Source: Perca fluviatilis (Eukaryota; Chordata; Actinopteri; Perciformes; Percidae). Taken from it: a stretch of DNA of 64,000 nucleotides. Shown here one piece after another: positions 22,271-34,017 of the stretch. Positions within the stretch are counted from its first letter, which is position 1. Every line of letters begins with the position of its first letter. Below the pieces are notes generated by a model. It was not told where the DNA came from. It searched no databases and worked only from the letters and a program-made list of their open reading frames with translations. The stretch spans positions 5,303,200 to 5,367,199 of the forward strand of contig NC_053133.1 of the NCBI RefSeq assembly GCF_010015445.1, written 5' to 3'. Made by a program: the position numbers and the translations under genes.

Positions 22271-23218
22271 TTTTGATCTTGATGTTGATGAGATGTGTTG
22301 AAGTTACCTCTTAAACTGTAACCCTTCGTCACAGAGGGCGTGTACCAGCTGGCAGAAACAAGTCCATTAGTGAACTGGAAGAGTGGTGTTAGTGAGAGGC
22401 GAGCGGTATACAGCAGGAGGCTTGTGTGTTTGACTGACAGGACTGTCGGCTCATACTGGCTGCAGGGCTTATAGCCATTTGAATTCAAAGTCAGAGCCAT
22501 ACATTCTAGATGAAATCAAATGAATGATACCCAGTTTTTCTTTCATGTCAATGAATCAAAACTTAATCTGAGCTTTAAAATAACTAAACTGAGCCTTTCC
22601 TCTAATCAGTAGCCAAAGTAGATCATTCATCACCACAAGGAGCGCAAGTTCCCCAAGTTTCATATATATAAAGTCATCAACTGGTCTGCGCTTTTTATTC
22701 CCAGAACCTTGAAAGTTCCACAGTTGTTCAATGACTTACTGTCTGATGAAGGCCTCTCAACATGTTGTTGAATGATTGTATTTTAAAATATTCATAATTA
22801 GTTAATGCACTGCTGGTGATTAATAGGACATGAAGATAAAGTGAACCTGGACAAATGTGAGGTAAATACAAAGAAGGCTTTATTTTGACAATAAGCTGTG
22901 TGTCTCATCAGTACATGTCCTTATAAGATAAGTCCTGGATAACTGGAGGGATCTGCACTCTTATGTATCAACTATCAACTGATATTGAGATTATGTCTAT
23001 GATTATGTTTGTTCTTTAGCATTAGAGTTTAAAAAGTTAGCAGAAGCACATGTGTTAAAGCCGGGCTAGCAGCTCTACTATGAGAGGCTACCCCTGTTTG
23101 TGACTGTAGGCGAGTGTCAGTACATGGCCGCCCGTATCTTTGCTGTTTAGCGCACTTGTAAATATCTTGTTAAACTCTAAATATAACACAGTTATTAGTG
23201 GGCCTGTTGGGTTCACTG
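22271..23218. other. No gene seen
   Basis: AT-rich, unassigned; no transposon boundary found. Confidence 0.55.
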
Positions 23219-23445
23219 TAGTCTCGCATTGCCAGACCTTCCTCCACAGTGCTGCGGAGGAAGATCTGTCTAGTCCACACAGCATTCTGGAATGGGTGAA
23301 CAACATGCTGTGGTTTATTGGCATTTGAGAATAAATTGACTTTAAACCAATTACAATAGTATTGTGCGGCGCTAAGCTCCGGATGCAGCAATGGTGCCGC
23401 TGCAAAATAGCCTCAGGAAGGAACTTGTTTTGGTGGAACATGTTC
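23219..23445 (+). repeat. Dispersed repeat family R, copy 1 (truncated)
   Basis: It begins TAGTCTCGCATTGCCAGACC and contains TGTGGTTTATTGGCATTT and GAACTTGTTTTGGTGGAACA. The same order of phrases occurs at 52129-52515 and, inverted, at 30247-30622, where the element is longer. This copy ends early. Class unknown; probably a non-autonomous DNA element. Confidence 0.75.
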
Positions 23446-26337
23446 ACTTAGGGAGACGAGTTCTGGAATTAAAATGGCTGTCATGCGTGTGATGATAATT
23501 TTAGAGAAGAGAAGGGGTGCCGTGTCTGTAGGTATCCACCCTCCCCCGCTGGTCTAGGTGAATGCGACAACTCCTCAATCCCTAACTATAAGCTTTATCA
23601 AAGAGGAGAGTTTTAAGTTTAGTCTTGAATATGGTGATGGTGTCTGCCTCCCGAACCCAGATTTTTGAGCTGTGATATATATTTTTGTTGTTTTGGCCTT
23701 TGCCCACCTTGAATTCGATTCTTACCTCCATTTATTTTAAAGAACATTGTAAATAAAAAAAACCTGTGGCAGCTTGGAACCTGGGAAAGATAGATCTCTT
23801 TCATGTTTCGGCTACCCCATCTTTATTGCATTGATTATGATCGCTACATTAATGTGTAAGCAGGTTAAGGAGGTGCTAATTTGTCTTACTTTACTGTAGT
23901 TTAATCTATAACAATCAATCATACAGTTTACTCCTACATTATGTTTTTCTGTAAAATCATAATCTGCAAAGTAACAATTAGCTATAGCTGTCACATAATG
24001 GTAATTGTGTAAAAAGTACAATATTTGCCTCTGGAATGGTTTGGAGCAGAGTAATAAAGTATCCTTTGACAGACTCGAGAGAACTATATCAAATTGACGA
24101 AGAGTACAGTACTTTCGTTACTATAATTGCATTCCACTACTTTCAATAATAAACCTAAAAAACTGCGGGTTGTTTCTAAATGATTACAATAACCTCACTC
24201 CGCACTGTCGACAATATGAATGCAGTTGAGGGTGGTTGATTTGATTGAAGACGGTTTGTTGGCCTGTGTGTGCTAATGCATTATAACTACAATACAAGTG
24301 TGTATCTGTGCATACAGCATCGCTGTGCCTGTGAGAATGAATATGTGCATGTTTACATCTGTGTGATTGAACCCGCCTCGCTCTGATTGGACTTCTCTTT
24401 CTGACTGAGAGCCTCTCCATGACTCTGTGCAGTCACTCGTGCACCCCACTCTGCCTCTGTGCACTCTGCAGTTAAATCAGCTGTGAGTGCCAGAGTACAA
24501 GAGCACAGTAAAACCATCAGCCAAGTGAGGTTCAACATTTCATATCCAACACTCCACTCCAGAGGAGGGCCGCTCATGCCTGCCAGTGTACTGACACCAC
24601 CCTTATTCCACCATAAAAAACCCATTTAATTGAATCACCCGGCAAATTTAATAATCCTCAGAGGATAATCTGCCAGCTCGCTGTTTGGTCGGCGATTTCC
24701 TCTTGCTCCATCAGCTTTGATTCTGAATTTAATGGAGTGTTCTTTGAGCTACTCTGCTTTTGTTATTATCAGACGCTTTGTAGTGACTTATTGCTCTTTG
24801 AAATGAAATGGAGCAAGCTCTTCATCAATACATTTCTGACTAAACCTGAGTTTGGAAGAAAAGTCAACTTTCTTCACTTTGGCTTTCATTAAAAACAACA
24901 ACAAAGATGTGATACTGAAATGTCATATTACTAGGGATGTGACGAGACACTCAGCTCATGAGACAATATATGAGATTGGGTTCCCCTAACCCTACGGTTC
25001 CCAAACTGCTTTGAGTGACTAAGTAAGAAGTATTGTTTTTCCATGGAGTCACTCAGCTGTGGGCAAGCCAATAACATTCGTCCAGTATGTACATCTGCCC
25101 CAAAAAAGTTCTTAAAGCTTACTCTGCCCGCTGCACTTTGGCCCATAGAGCACGGAGTCCGTCTCTCACTTCCTGACTCCCCCAATTAATTAAAATAATT
25201 CACTGATACAGCTCTTTAAGACATTTTATTTATATTGGACTCATTTGCTCACATGGGGATAATACAAAGCGTTCTTAGTAAGTGGATCTTCAGTAGATAT
25301 TGCTATAAAGCAATCCCAATAGGACTTAGAATATAAAGTACCATTCATCTTAACAGCAGTTTATTTAGATAATATATACACCAATATATGAAAATTAGTC
25401 CAAGATAGAAGAGGCCAAAATACTGGTAGTAGCAAGTGTAATTCTGAGAACAGAGAGACGCTAGACTGCTGGAAATACACATACAAACACATATACACAG
25501 AGACATCACCAGAATTGCCCTCAGGCCCATAATCCAGCAACAGGGCAAACAGAGAAATCCACTAAATCCATCTTGCCATCTCGACTGTCATTTCCGTGAA
25601 TGAAGTGTTTCCGAGGAGAGAGGAAGCACAGAGACAAAGCTATTTTCTCTCACTGGGTTGCCTGTAAATTTCCTGAGTTATGTTCCCCTCTTTGCCGGAG
25701 CTTTCTCCGCTGTAAGACAAAAAGCTAATCAAAGGCTCCTGCCTTCGGGGCAGGTAACCCCGGCATGAACTAAAAGAGAGAGCAATATCATTCCATCACT
25801 CAGTGTGCCACATGCTCGCTCACTCCCCTCTTTCTTCCCCTTGCTCTGAGAAAACATTAGTTCTTGTTATATGGGAATCAGAGGTAAATTTCCTTTTAAT
25901 GGTCTATTAACACGCAGTTTGTCTCATTTTTTTCTCCCAGCTTGCTAACTCGTACTTTCCATCAGGATTTAGATCGAGGAACGTATTGGATTTCTTCTTC
26001 AGGAGCTCTGCTGTAACATTTAGTCTTGTGTAAAGTTTGGTCTTTTGTGGTTTCAAAAGCAACACGGGCAAAGAAAACATAAGGTTGTTATGAAGGTGGT
26101 TGATCATGATATCCAGATCTCGTGTGTGGTGTTTCAGATTTGGTCTGAGGTTGTCAGCAACATGGCAGTGTCCAAATTGGAATTGTTCATCTGTAAAGTG
26201 CTCAAACGTAAAGACAAAATGTGTCACTGCATTCCATATTGACCCATATGAGCGTTGCCTGAACATCAAGTCATCGTCTTGCAGCGCTTTCCAAGACCAA
26301 CTCTCTCTTCTTTCTTACATTTATTTTAGGGCTGCCA
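23446..26337. other. No gene seen; possible conserved blocks
   Basis: About 2.9 kb with no gene or transposon end. Two stretches, about 24600-24800 and 25560-25860, are repeat-free, of even composition and contain clustered AT-rich homeodomain-type cores (TTAATTGAATC, AATTTAATAATCC, AGCTAATCAAAGG), so they could be conserved regulatory elements. This was not tested. Confidence 0.35.
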
Positions 26338-26449
26338 AAATTTGATTATAATGAGTTAACACATATTTTTGACGCGCAGTCTGTGATTTGGGCATCGGGC
26401 CGCTCTGTAGTTTGAGAAATCAGGAAGCAATGCAGTAGTAACGTTGTGG

Positions 26450-26682
26450 ATGGCTAGCGGAAACAAAGCTCCTGGAGCAGAAATGGATAAAGAAAAGGGT
26501 CTTTTAAATGGCAAGTTGAGTTTGAAAGCTTTCCAGATGGTTATCTTGCCAAGACTGAAGTTATTTGCATGTACTGTCCATGTAAACTGAGTTACCACCA
26601 GAGTACGTCAAGTCTCCAATACCACTTGCTGGCCAAGCACACAGCTGATGCTAAGGAGGTTGGAGTGCTCAGACTCTGCTGA
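26450..26682 (+). pseudogene. BED zinc finger (ZBED/hAT transposase N-terminus) remnant
   Basis: An ATG at 26450 opens MASGNKAPGAEMDKEKG. After a frameshift the frame 26491-26682 reads KWQVEFESFPDG, then EVICMYCPCKLSYHQ and STSSLQYHLLAKHTADAKE. The CxxC pair (ICMYCPC) and the HxxxxH pair (YHLLAKH) in this spacing are the BED zinc-binding site at the start of hAT transposases and their domesticated ZBED relatives. A stop follows at 26680 and no catalytic domain is present downstream, so this is the decayed 5' end of a transposon gene. Confidence 0.75.
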
Positions 26683-27099
26683 ATACAATAGCAGAACAAA
26701 GACATAGAAGTATAGCCTAACTGTTTAATGTAGATACATTGCAGAATAAACTAAAGCTTCCACTGCCAATACCGACATCGACAACTCAAAATGTTTTAGT
26801 CCAATTTTAGTCAAAGTCATTACATTGGTCAACTTTTAATCATTACTTTTACTAAAAATGTTTTCTCCCTGAATTTTGACAGCTGTTTTTTTTTTTTTAT
26901 AACTCCTCCCAGATTATATTGAAAATTTTCAGTTAATCTACTCCCACCAAATCCAATTTCACTCAAAATTTGATCAGATATAATTAATCATTATCTGAAG
27001 AAAAACACAGGTGCCTACCGACGCTTCACCTCTTCAATTGACTTTGGCCGTTTAGATAACAGACACTTGTCTGTCCTGCTGTTATTACAGACATGTGAA
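26683..27099. other. No gene seen; possible MITE tail
   Basis: The stretch around 26780-26890 with TTTTAGTCCAATTTTAGTC and ACTAAAAATG resembles dispersed repeat sequence; no boundary found. Confidence 0.4.
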
Positions 27100-27194
27100 C
27101 TAACCACAGACACTCAGATGTGCTACTGTTAAACAACAGTCGATCTGCTGTTTAACAGTAGCACATCTGAGTGTCTGTCTAAGTCTGTGGTTAA
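27100..27194. repeat. Imperfect 95-bp fold-back palindrome
   Basis: The left arm (27100-27139) and right arm (27145-27194) are reverse complements apart from one mismatch near the tip and a ten-base insertion (27178-27187) in the right arm. The insertion itself repeats the nearby GTCTG. The loop is five bases. The arms contain CTCAGATGTGCTACTGTTAA. There are no terminal duplications. Of the three fold-backs in the window this is the most changed, so it may be the oldest. Confidence 0.9.
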
Positions 27195-27490
27195 TTAAGG
27201 GCCCTATTTTGCACCCGGTGCAGCAGCTTTGCAGTTACTCTGAGTCCTGAGCGGAGGACGAGGGCGTGGTTTGGCTCCTGAGCAGTGCCAGGTGAGTTGA
27301 CACAGCTGGTGCTCATTGGATAATTATACTCTCCCTTGTGCTGGATCCTTGATGTCTGAAACACACAAGAGACAGACACAATGTCATTTACTATTGAACT
27401 GTTTGCTGAACTGTGTTAGAGGGAAAATGCTTTGAATCATGGATTGAATTAGCGCAGGTAACATTATTTGTGTTATAGGTTTGTAGTGCA
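27195..27490. other. No gene seen; possible repeat start
   Basis: GGGCCCTATTTTGCACCCGG near 27200 resembles the start of a known type of teleost non-autonomous element; the partner end was not found. Confidence 0.3.
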
Positions 27491-27546
27491 GTGCGATATG
27501 ATCAAAGTTATGAAAGGTGTGCGATATGATCAAAGTTATGAAAGGT
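27491..27546. repeat. 28-bp tandem duplication at a MITE edge
   Basis: The unit GTGCGATATGATCAAAGTTA-TGAAAGGT occurs exactly twice in a row. Its last bases (GAAAGGT) are the first bases of the adjacent inverted-repeat element. Confidence 0.92.
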
Positions 27547-27891
27547 GCAGTAGGTAAGACTAACTTTATACATATTTGCTGAATCTGACCCTATGTTCGA
27601 GTAGAACTACATGAAGCAGGTAATAAAAAATAAAAGAATCTGGCTCCTCTGGCACCACCTACAGCCTGTAGTGCGATTTGCAAAAAATCCACCGCTCCCT
27701 GTTCAGATGCACCAATCAGGGCCAGGGGGAGGGTGTCTAACTGCATGTCAATCACTACTCATGCACACGCATTCATTCTCCCTTGTGGGGGGAGGGTCTT
27801 TACCGGAAAGGGGGGAGGGACTGAGAAGTTGTTGATGTTCAAATTTTTTGGATAAGTCCTGGATTGTCACAATCCTACCTAAAGCACCTTT
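27540..27891. mobile_element. Short inverted-repeat element
   Basis: The left end AAAGGTGCAGTAGGTAAGAC and the right end, whose reverse complement reads AAAGGTGCTTTAGGTAGGAT, match over about 20 bases with four mismatches. The interior contains GC-rich CACC/GGGG tracts and no coding. The target duplication is unclear, so the superfamily is not assigned. Confidence 0.65.
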
Positions 27892-28645
27892 AAGACTGTT
27901 ATATTATTACTTTGTCCATTGACATAAGTTATCTAGTGGCAGGAGTTGAAAAGCTTTACCAATATTAGACCAAAGTCTATTTAGCACTGATCTTTCAGAT
28001 GAGATAATATCAGACTTGGATTTCATATTTCCTCACATACAGCGTTCACTTGCAGTCCCAAAAGTGTCTTCTCTCCAAACAGTATTTCAAATTCAACACC
28101 AGAAAACTTTAGTTTTGCTCTCCAGACCTTATTTAGTGACACTCTACACCAATAGGATGATGCACAGCTGGGCTCATTTACATCTGTAGTTTAAATAAAT
28201 AACACGTTAATTTGTGACAGGCTTAGCAAATATCTGCCATGGTGTTCACTGCAATATTAAAAGCTTTATTTTGACATATTTTATGCAATCATGAGAATTT
28301 GGTACATGGTTAACCTACTTTTTGTCTTTTTTCTGAAAGCTGTGCTAACTAATGGAATACATTGGAAATTATGTAAATACTGTCTCTCACCATGGATTAA
28401 AAAAAACTTTTAAGGCTATTTATTCTCTAAATACAGACTTTAGATTCGGGGTGTTGTGCACATGCCCTGCTCATCACCCTGTTACATCAATCCCCCTTTC
28501 CCTCCTCCTCCTCACATCCCCTCTGCCCCCCTCCTTTCCCCCAATTCACAAATTAAAACCCCGCTGGCTGTTCTACAGCCTTCCCAAATGGGTTGGAGGT
28601 GACAAGTAGCTTCCATCAAGCCGACACTCACCCCTCCCCTATCTC
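27892..28645. other. No gene seen
   Basis: Unassigned sequence with a C/T-rich part near 28490-28550. Confidence 0.6.
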
Positions 28646-28666
28646 CACACACACGTGTGTGTGTGT

Positions 28667-28745
<79 letters not shown>
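28646..28745. repeat. (CA)n/(GT)n palindromic microsatellite
   Basis: A short CA run turns at ACACGTGTGT into a long GT run of about 45 units with one interruption, so the 5' part can fold back on the rest. Confidence 0.95.
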
Positions 28746-28749
<4 letters not shown>

Positions 28750-28858
28750 CTGTTGTTAACCGACAGTAAGCCCTTCTTCCTTGCTGGTATGCTACCGTCG
28801 GCAACTCGGCCTCAGTGGACCTCACCCCACCACAACCCTGCCTGGGGCTAATCCTGGG

Positions 28859-28860
<2 letters not shown>

Positions 28861-28907
<47 letters not shown>

Positions 28908-28908
28908 T
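28861..28908. repeat. (AC)n microsatellite
   Basis: AC run interrupted once by ATAT. Confidence 0.95.
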
Positions 28909-29049
28909 AGGCTTCCTCCTTGTCTTTCTCATTTTTTGTCACCACACCTGCACACACACACTTGCAGTCACACTCTGTCTCACTTGACACTCATTTTACC
29001 TTTGCCTCCCTCCCTACAGACACACACTTAAACACATATACAGATATGT

Positions 29050-29086
29050 ATGTGTGTGCGCACACACACACACACACACACACACA
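29050..29086. repeat. (TG)n/(CA)n microsatellite
   Basis: Short TG run meeting a CA run at GTGCGCAC, again a self-complementary junction. Confidence 0.93.
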
Positions 29087-29201
29087 GTTATTTCCACCAT
29101 CTCAACACACAAACACACACTGAGAATCCTCAGGGAAGGAGTGTGGCATTGATGACAGTGTTAATGCTCTGTGTGACACTAGCCCAGACTGCTATAATAC
29201 A

Positions 29202-29203
<2 letters not shown>

Positions 29204-29242
<39 letters not shown>
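29204..29242. repeat. (TG)n microsatellite
   Basis: Uninterrupted TG run of about 19 units. Confidence 0.96.
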
Positions 29243-29243
<1 letters not shown>

Positions 29244-29808
29244 CGAGGCTCTGGCTTGTGTTTCCACTGTTATACAAACCAGAATGTTTTGGATATAAAT
29301 CATAGAAAAGCTGTCATCATTTTTATGACCAGAGCTGCCGGTCCCGCTCTCTCTGCTCAGATTCTGTCAAAAAATGAATTAGAAGACGAGGAACTGACGA
29401 CAAAGAAACTGAGGGGCAGAAAATCTGTGAAAATAAGGTGGCGCAGTGTTTTGGGCGCCCCACTAGGTGGATGGAAAAGTTCCCTACTGGAAAGGTTACA
29501 TTATTTTGAAAAAACCAACAGCACCTAGAAGCGTATTTCTCAACACTCCCCACGATCAATTGACCGGTTACACAGACACACTATTGCAGTATGCCCAGTG
29601 CAGCAATTTTGTCACCCATTACTAAAGATTTATTTCTGTACTGAGAATACTTGTAAGTAAACTGCTTCACATTGTGGCTCCATTTAAAAAAAACGTTTTG
29701 TCATCTGAAGATCATGAGGAAATGATCTGATATCTAAAGAGACAGGAACATGAAATGAATGTATTAACTATAGTCAGATGTAACCTGAAATCTGTAGCTA
29801 GGGGGCTC
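29243..29808. other. No gene seen
   Basis: A + frame ending at 29528 and an antisense frame (29323-29559) overlap here. The + frame has a charged stretch (NELEDEELTTKKLRGRK), but no splice context or known domain supports it. Confidence 0.5.
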
Positions 29809-29811
29809 GCG

Positions 29812-29891
<80 letters not shown>
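29809..29891. repeat. (CA)n microsatellite
   Basis: Long CA run of about 38 units preceded by GCGCACG. Confidence 0.97.
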
Positions 29892-29894
<3 letters not shown>

Positions 29895-30127
29895 GTCCAT
29901 GGTTGTCACTGTATTTGTAGTTGCCTTGCTCTTTATGCTTTATTTTATAGATTTACTTTTTACTTTCCTTATTTATTATAAATGTATGTGTGCTGTCCTC
30001 CCTTTTCTGTCTCTTTTTGTGAAGAGTTGTTATTTCGGAGTCTCCTTACAACAACCTGTAAAGCTGCGTCCACAGTTCCTGTCCCTATAGCTATGTAGAA
30101 AAAGGGATGTGACTGTATCTCCAACCA

Positions 30128-30194
30128 GGGAAACAAGTGTCCGATTTTACTAACTAACAGACTGTTAGTTAGTAAAATCGGACACTTGTTTCCC
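30128..30194. repeat. 67-bp near-perfect palindrome
   Basis: Two exact 33-bp arms (30128-30160 and 30162-30194) with a single-base centre. The left arm runs GGGAAACAAGTGTCCGATTT then TACTAACTAACAG. No target duplication was seen. A hairpin with a one-base loop would normally be trimmed quickly, so it is either recent or an artefact. Confidence 0.95.
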
Positions 30195-30246
30195 CTCGAG
30201 ATGTGACACCAGGGCTAGATTATATTTGGATTAGGAGTATTCTTGT

Positions 30247-30622
30247 CTATATCCACGAAGTTCCACTTCCGGGATTGCTCCGGTGCCACAGGACATTCCG
30301 CCGGATGTCCTTCTTTTCGGCCAGATGTCCGTCCCCTTCCTCTTCCTTTGTGTTGGAATTTTAAACTCCGGTGGATTTCTGAGGACTATGGTTAACTGCT
30401 CCTCAGATCTCTGCAGGGTAAATCCAGACAGCTAGCTAGACTATCTGTCCAATCTGAGTTTTCTGTAGCACAACTAAAACAACGTTTGAACGTGCACACG
30501 CTCCGTTTAGCACCGCCCAAGACGATTGAGATTGGTTTAAAGAAATGCCAATAAACCAGAGCATGTTTTTCTCCCATCCAGGAATGCTGTGTGGACTAGC
30601 CAGACCTTGGCAATGTGAGACA
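30247..30622 (-). repeat. Dispersed repeat family R, copy 2 (longest)
   Basis: Inverted relative to copies at 23219 and 52129. Ends are CACGAAGTTCCACTTCCGGG and, on the other side, GCCAGACCTTGGCAATGTGA. Shared internal phrases include CTCAGATCTCTGCAGGG and AATGCCAATAAACCAGAGCA. Frames through it recur in the other copies and are not genes. No clear target duplication was identified. Confidence 0.78.
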
Positions 30623-31214
30623 CAAAACCATTGTATTGTTTGAAAATGAGAACACTAAGTTGCTTTGTCACTAGACAGTCGTCACAGCACACATTTTGTC
30701 ACCTTTTTGCATTTCATTTATTTAAGGTGAATGGAAATGGTTGGAGGGGAGAAGACCATAAATGTCCACAGTTCAAAACCAGCCAGGGACCTTTGTTTCA
30801 TTCAATTTATCTGCAGATCTTTTTTCCGCAGTGTAGACACACCCCTGAATGTGGATGTAGATGGAGACTAATGCCCTCCATTGAAAACCACAGACCTCTG
30901 CATCATGCCCACAGACAGTATCCACTCCAGCAGCATCACATGCATTACCTAAACCCATAGAGCTCCCACTTCCAATCTCCAAATCTCACTCAAATACATG
31001 GCTGCATTTCTTTTTTTTGTGTGTTTGATCTGCAAAGAGCAGGGGAAGTGTATCCTCTTAGGGCCCCTCAGTCATTCCTTTTTATTTCCTTCGTCTTCCT
31101 TTTACAAATCAATATGTCACTAATGGTTTTCAAAATCAAATACTAACCTTTAGCCATGAAAAGGGGCTATTTCTTTTTAGAAAATGACAGCGAGACAGAG
31201 GGGCGACATTCATT

Positions 31215-31245
<31 letters not shown>

Positions 31246-32188
31246 TCATTGATCACTGGAGTTACACAGATAAAAGGACAGTGCTTGGCTTTTATTAAGA
31301 TTCAGCCAGTCAGTGTCATCCAACTCTGAAATAATGGATATCATGCATTTGTAGCCTTTTTTCATCCAAGTGCCCTTTTATATTTATGTTCCATAGCAGC
31401 ACTCAACCATGCTTTTCAGTCACCAACACACCCGTATTATTCCTCAACAACACACTGAGGTAAACAATTACACATTATGAATATAAAATACTCTATAATT
31501 GCATATAAAATCATTCCATGCTTGGTGGATTTTATCAGCCTCATATTGCAGTAAGTTGAACGGTTTAACCTATTGTTAAAAGTACTTCATTACCTACAAA
31601 TCATTTAACATGATATGTGTACAAGCAACCTTTTTTCAATCTGGAACAATATAGATTTTTGAGGGAAATGCCACTACCACCACTGGGATTACATTTGTCT
31701 TCAATATCTCTGTTCAACATATTTACCCACCAACGTAGTTCAGTTGGGTGTTCAGTTACAACACGTACATGCCGACTAAAGCCAAGACACATTTTTTGAT
31801 AATGCAATTTATTTTTGATAGGTCCCCTAAAACCACGAACGTGGAAATAAATCATTCTGTTCACTTAAAAGATTTAACTGACTCTGTAATTACCATGGGT
31901 TTTTTGTCCACTGAGCGATTACATCGTTGTTCAAACACACACCAGTAAACAGTCCCATCACACACAGCAGAATATTACACTTGGCTTCTTAGACTTGGAT
32001 TCTACAGAGGTGGATATAGTCTGTTTAAATCACTCAGAGCCAATCAGACATGAAAGCATCATTTGGGTTTAAGGCAGTTTTCCACACACTAGGTTTTAGC
32101 ATTTCCACGGCAGCCTCACAGCTAGAGATAAGGGGAGCACCACAAAATATTTTAAATGACTGGGTTAGCAAGGTATGTTGAGTCGAAA
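30623..32188. other. No gene seen; (CA)n at 31215-31245
   Basis: Unassigned apart from a short CA microsatellite. Frames on both strands near 31601-31948 overlap and show no domain. Confidence 0.55.
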
Positions 32189-32584
32189 GCGTGATTTATG
32201 GTCCTGCGGAGGCTCCACGCAGAGCTTTCGCCGTAGCTGACGTAAGGCCTGAAATTTATACTTGTGCCTTGGTGTGTGCGTCGATCTCTTTAAGAGAGTA
32301 GTAGAGCCGGCATATGTGTGTGTGACGGTGATTAGCTTTGGAGCGAGTACCGACTCTAGAGGAAAGGGAGAGAAACAAAGCGTCTCCCCTGTTCTTCCTG
32401 ACCACGGTGGGAGATCTGGAGCAGGAAAAGTTAACCCTCTCCTTGACTTCATGTTGTTTATGGAGAAGGAGAACCAGGAAATGAGTCGGGGGAAGTCTGG
32501 CGTGGGGTCTGGCGTAGGGTCCCTGTCTCCGTGTACCTACGTATGTAGCCACGGCGTCGATTTAACGCAAAACCATAAATCACA
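32189..32584. mobile_element. Inverted-repeat element (MITE-like)
   Basis: The left end GCGTGATTTATGGTCCTGCG and the right end, reverse complement GTGTGATTTATGGTTTTGCG, match at 17 of 20 positions. The next bases (GCCGTAGCTGACGTA, with CTACGTATGTAGCCACGGC on the other side) continue the similarity. The target duplication could not be defined. Frames inside overlap on both strands and are not coding. Confidence 0.7.
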
Positions 32585-32697
32585 CTTTAGTGTTTTCCGT
32601 GTCATGACCGTGGCTCTCTTTTAATCTGGCTAGATCGCTATTGGCAACTGACGGCTAACTAACACGGCTAACCTGCTCGAGACCAGTTTTTGATCTG

Positions 32698-33876
32698 GGG
32701 TCTCATTTATAAACGTGGCGTACGCACAAAACGGGGCTGAAAATGTGCGTACGCCACTTCCCACACAAAGGCTGTGATTCATCAAAAATGTTTGACGGGA
32801 GAATGTGCGGTCCTCCACGCAAACTCTGACACATGGGTACGCACATTTTGGAGACAATGGGAATTGATGACGCAGATGGTGAGGTGGTGACTACAGAAAG
32901 TAAATGTGGGAATAACGATTACTCTTAATATTTATTGTATGCCTCACGCACATCGTTTCACTCCATATCATCCACGTTATCATGAAGATTAAATCCAGCA
33001 GTGTTATTTGCACTTTTACAGAGTTTTCCATAAACACCTTGTAAAATCCAACTCAAATCTTAAATAAAAATTCGTTGTTAATATTTAATTGGCTAGACTA
33101 GTTGATGCTGTGATTTTGGCAAGGTGTTAACAATCACTAATTGTTGTAAATGTATAAATACTGCAGTGACCCATCTGCGTAAGAATCAGGAGAGAAAGAG
33201 ACTTCAGGGACCATGACGATGACTGGCTAATATGCCGATTTAAATTCTCTAATGCTGTGCTCTTGGATCTATGTACTGAATTGGGTCCAGTAGAGAGGGC
33301 AACGTGCCGGAACCGTGCCATCCCGGTCCAAATACAGGTCCTCGCCAAGTGTTTTATATAAAGATTATATATAATCTTCAACTTTATCACTAAGGCTTGT
33401 TTGGATATAATATATAATCTGTCAAATCTTATCATACAGATCTGGTATTTCGCAGCCGTCCAGAGTGTGGTAATGGCTGCCGTTTTGGACGGTTTTATTA
33501 ATATAGGTAGTCTATAGATCAGGTTTCCCTACACTGTGCGACAACGGGCCAAAATTCTAATTCAATTTGCAGCAATTCCCGAGCGTCTGAGAAGTTTTTT
33601 GCTTTTCCCCGCCAGTCGTCATGATTCGTCGTAATGAAAGAACAACTGCCAGGGTCATTAACATACTGATCAGCAATCATGAGGTGCTTTGCATTGACTA
33701 TTTATGGTTAATGCACTTGTGGGTAATCTTTGATTTATAAAGAGAGCATTGCTTACAGATGTGCATACGCACAGTTTTATAAACCAGATTTTTTTTTTGC
33801 CGTACATCATCTTTGGCTTTTGGCCATATATACACTTTTAATAACAATCCTACGCACAGTTTTATAAATGAGACCC
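32698..33876 (+). mobile_element. Nested Harbinger-type element with TIRs and 3-bp duplication
   Basis: The left end GGGTCTCATTTATAAA and the right end TTTATAAATGAGACCC are exact inverted repeats, flanked by CTG on both sides (32695-32697 and 33877-33879). A 3-bp duplication fits PIF/Harbinger, although TWA is the usual target. Subterminal motifs (GTACGCAC, GCGTACGCC) recur near both ends. The interior keeps the N-terminal part of a HARBI1-like transposase, so this is a deletion derivative of a different Harbinger subfamily from its host element. Confidence 0.85.
33206..33361 (+). pseudogene. HARBI1-like transposase N-terminal fragment
   Basis: Open for 51 codons: RDHDDDWLICRFKFSNAVLL, then DLCTELGPVERATCRNRAIP and VQIQVLAKCF, ending in a stop. 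The pattern RDxDDxWLxxRFxFxxAxLLxLCxELGP with RNRAIPVxxQVL is that of HARBI1-type transposase N-termini. The rest of the roughly 350-residue protein, including the DDE triad, is missing from the element. Confidence 0.75.
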
Positions 33877-34017
33877 CTGAGCTTTTCAGCTTAAAGAAGC
33901 ACCACCCTTTTCACTAATCAAGTTCTGCAGAATCCAGTTGATTTGTGTGCTATAACTGTAAGAGGTGCTCTTCGGAGGGAGAGAGTGTTTGGAGACTGAG
34001 TAGATCCGGTGGTTTCT

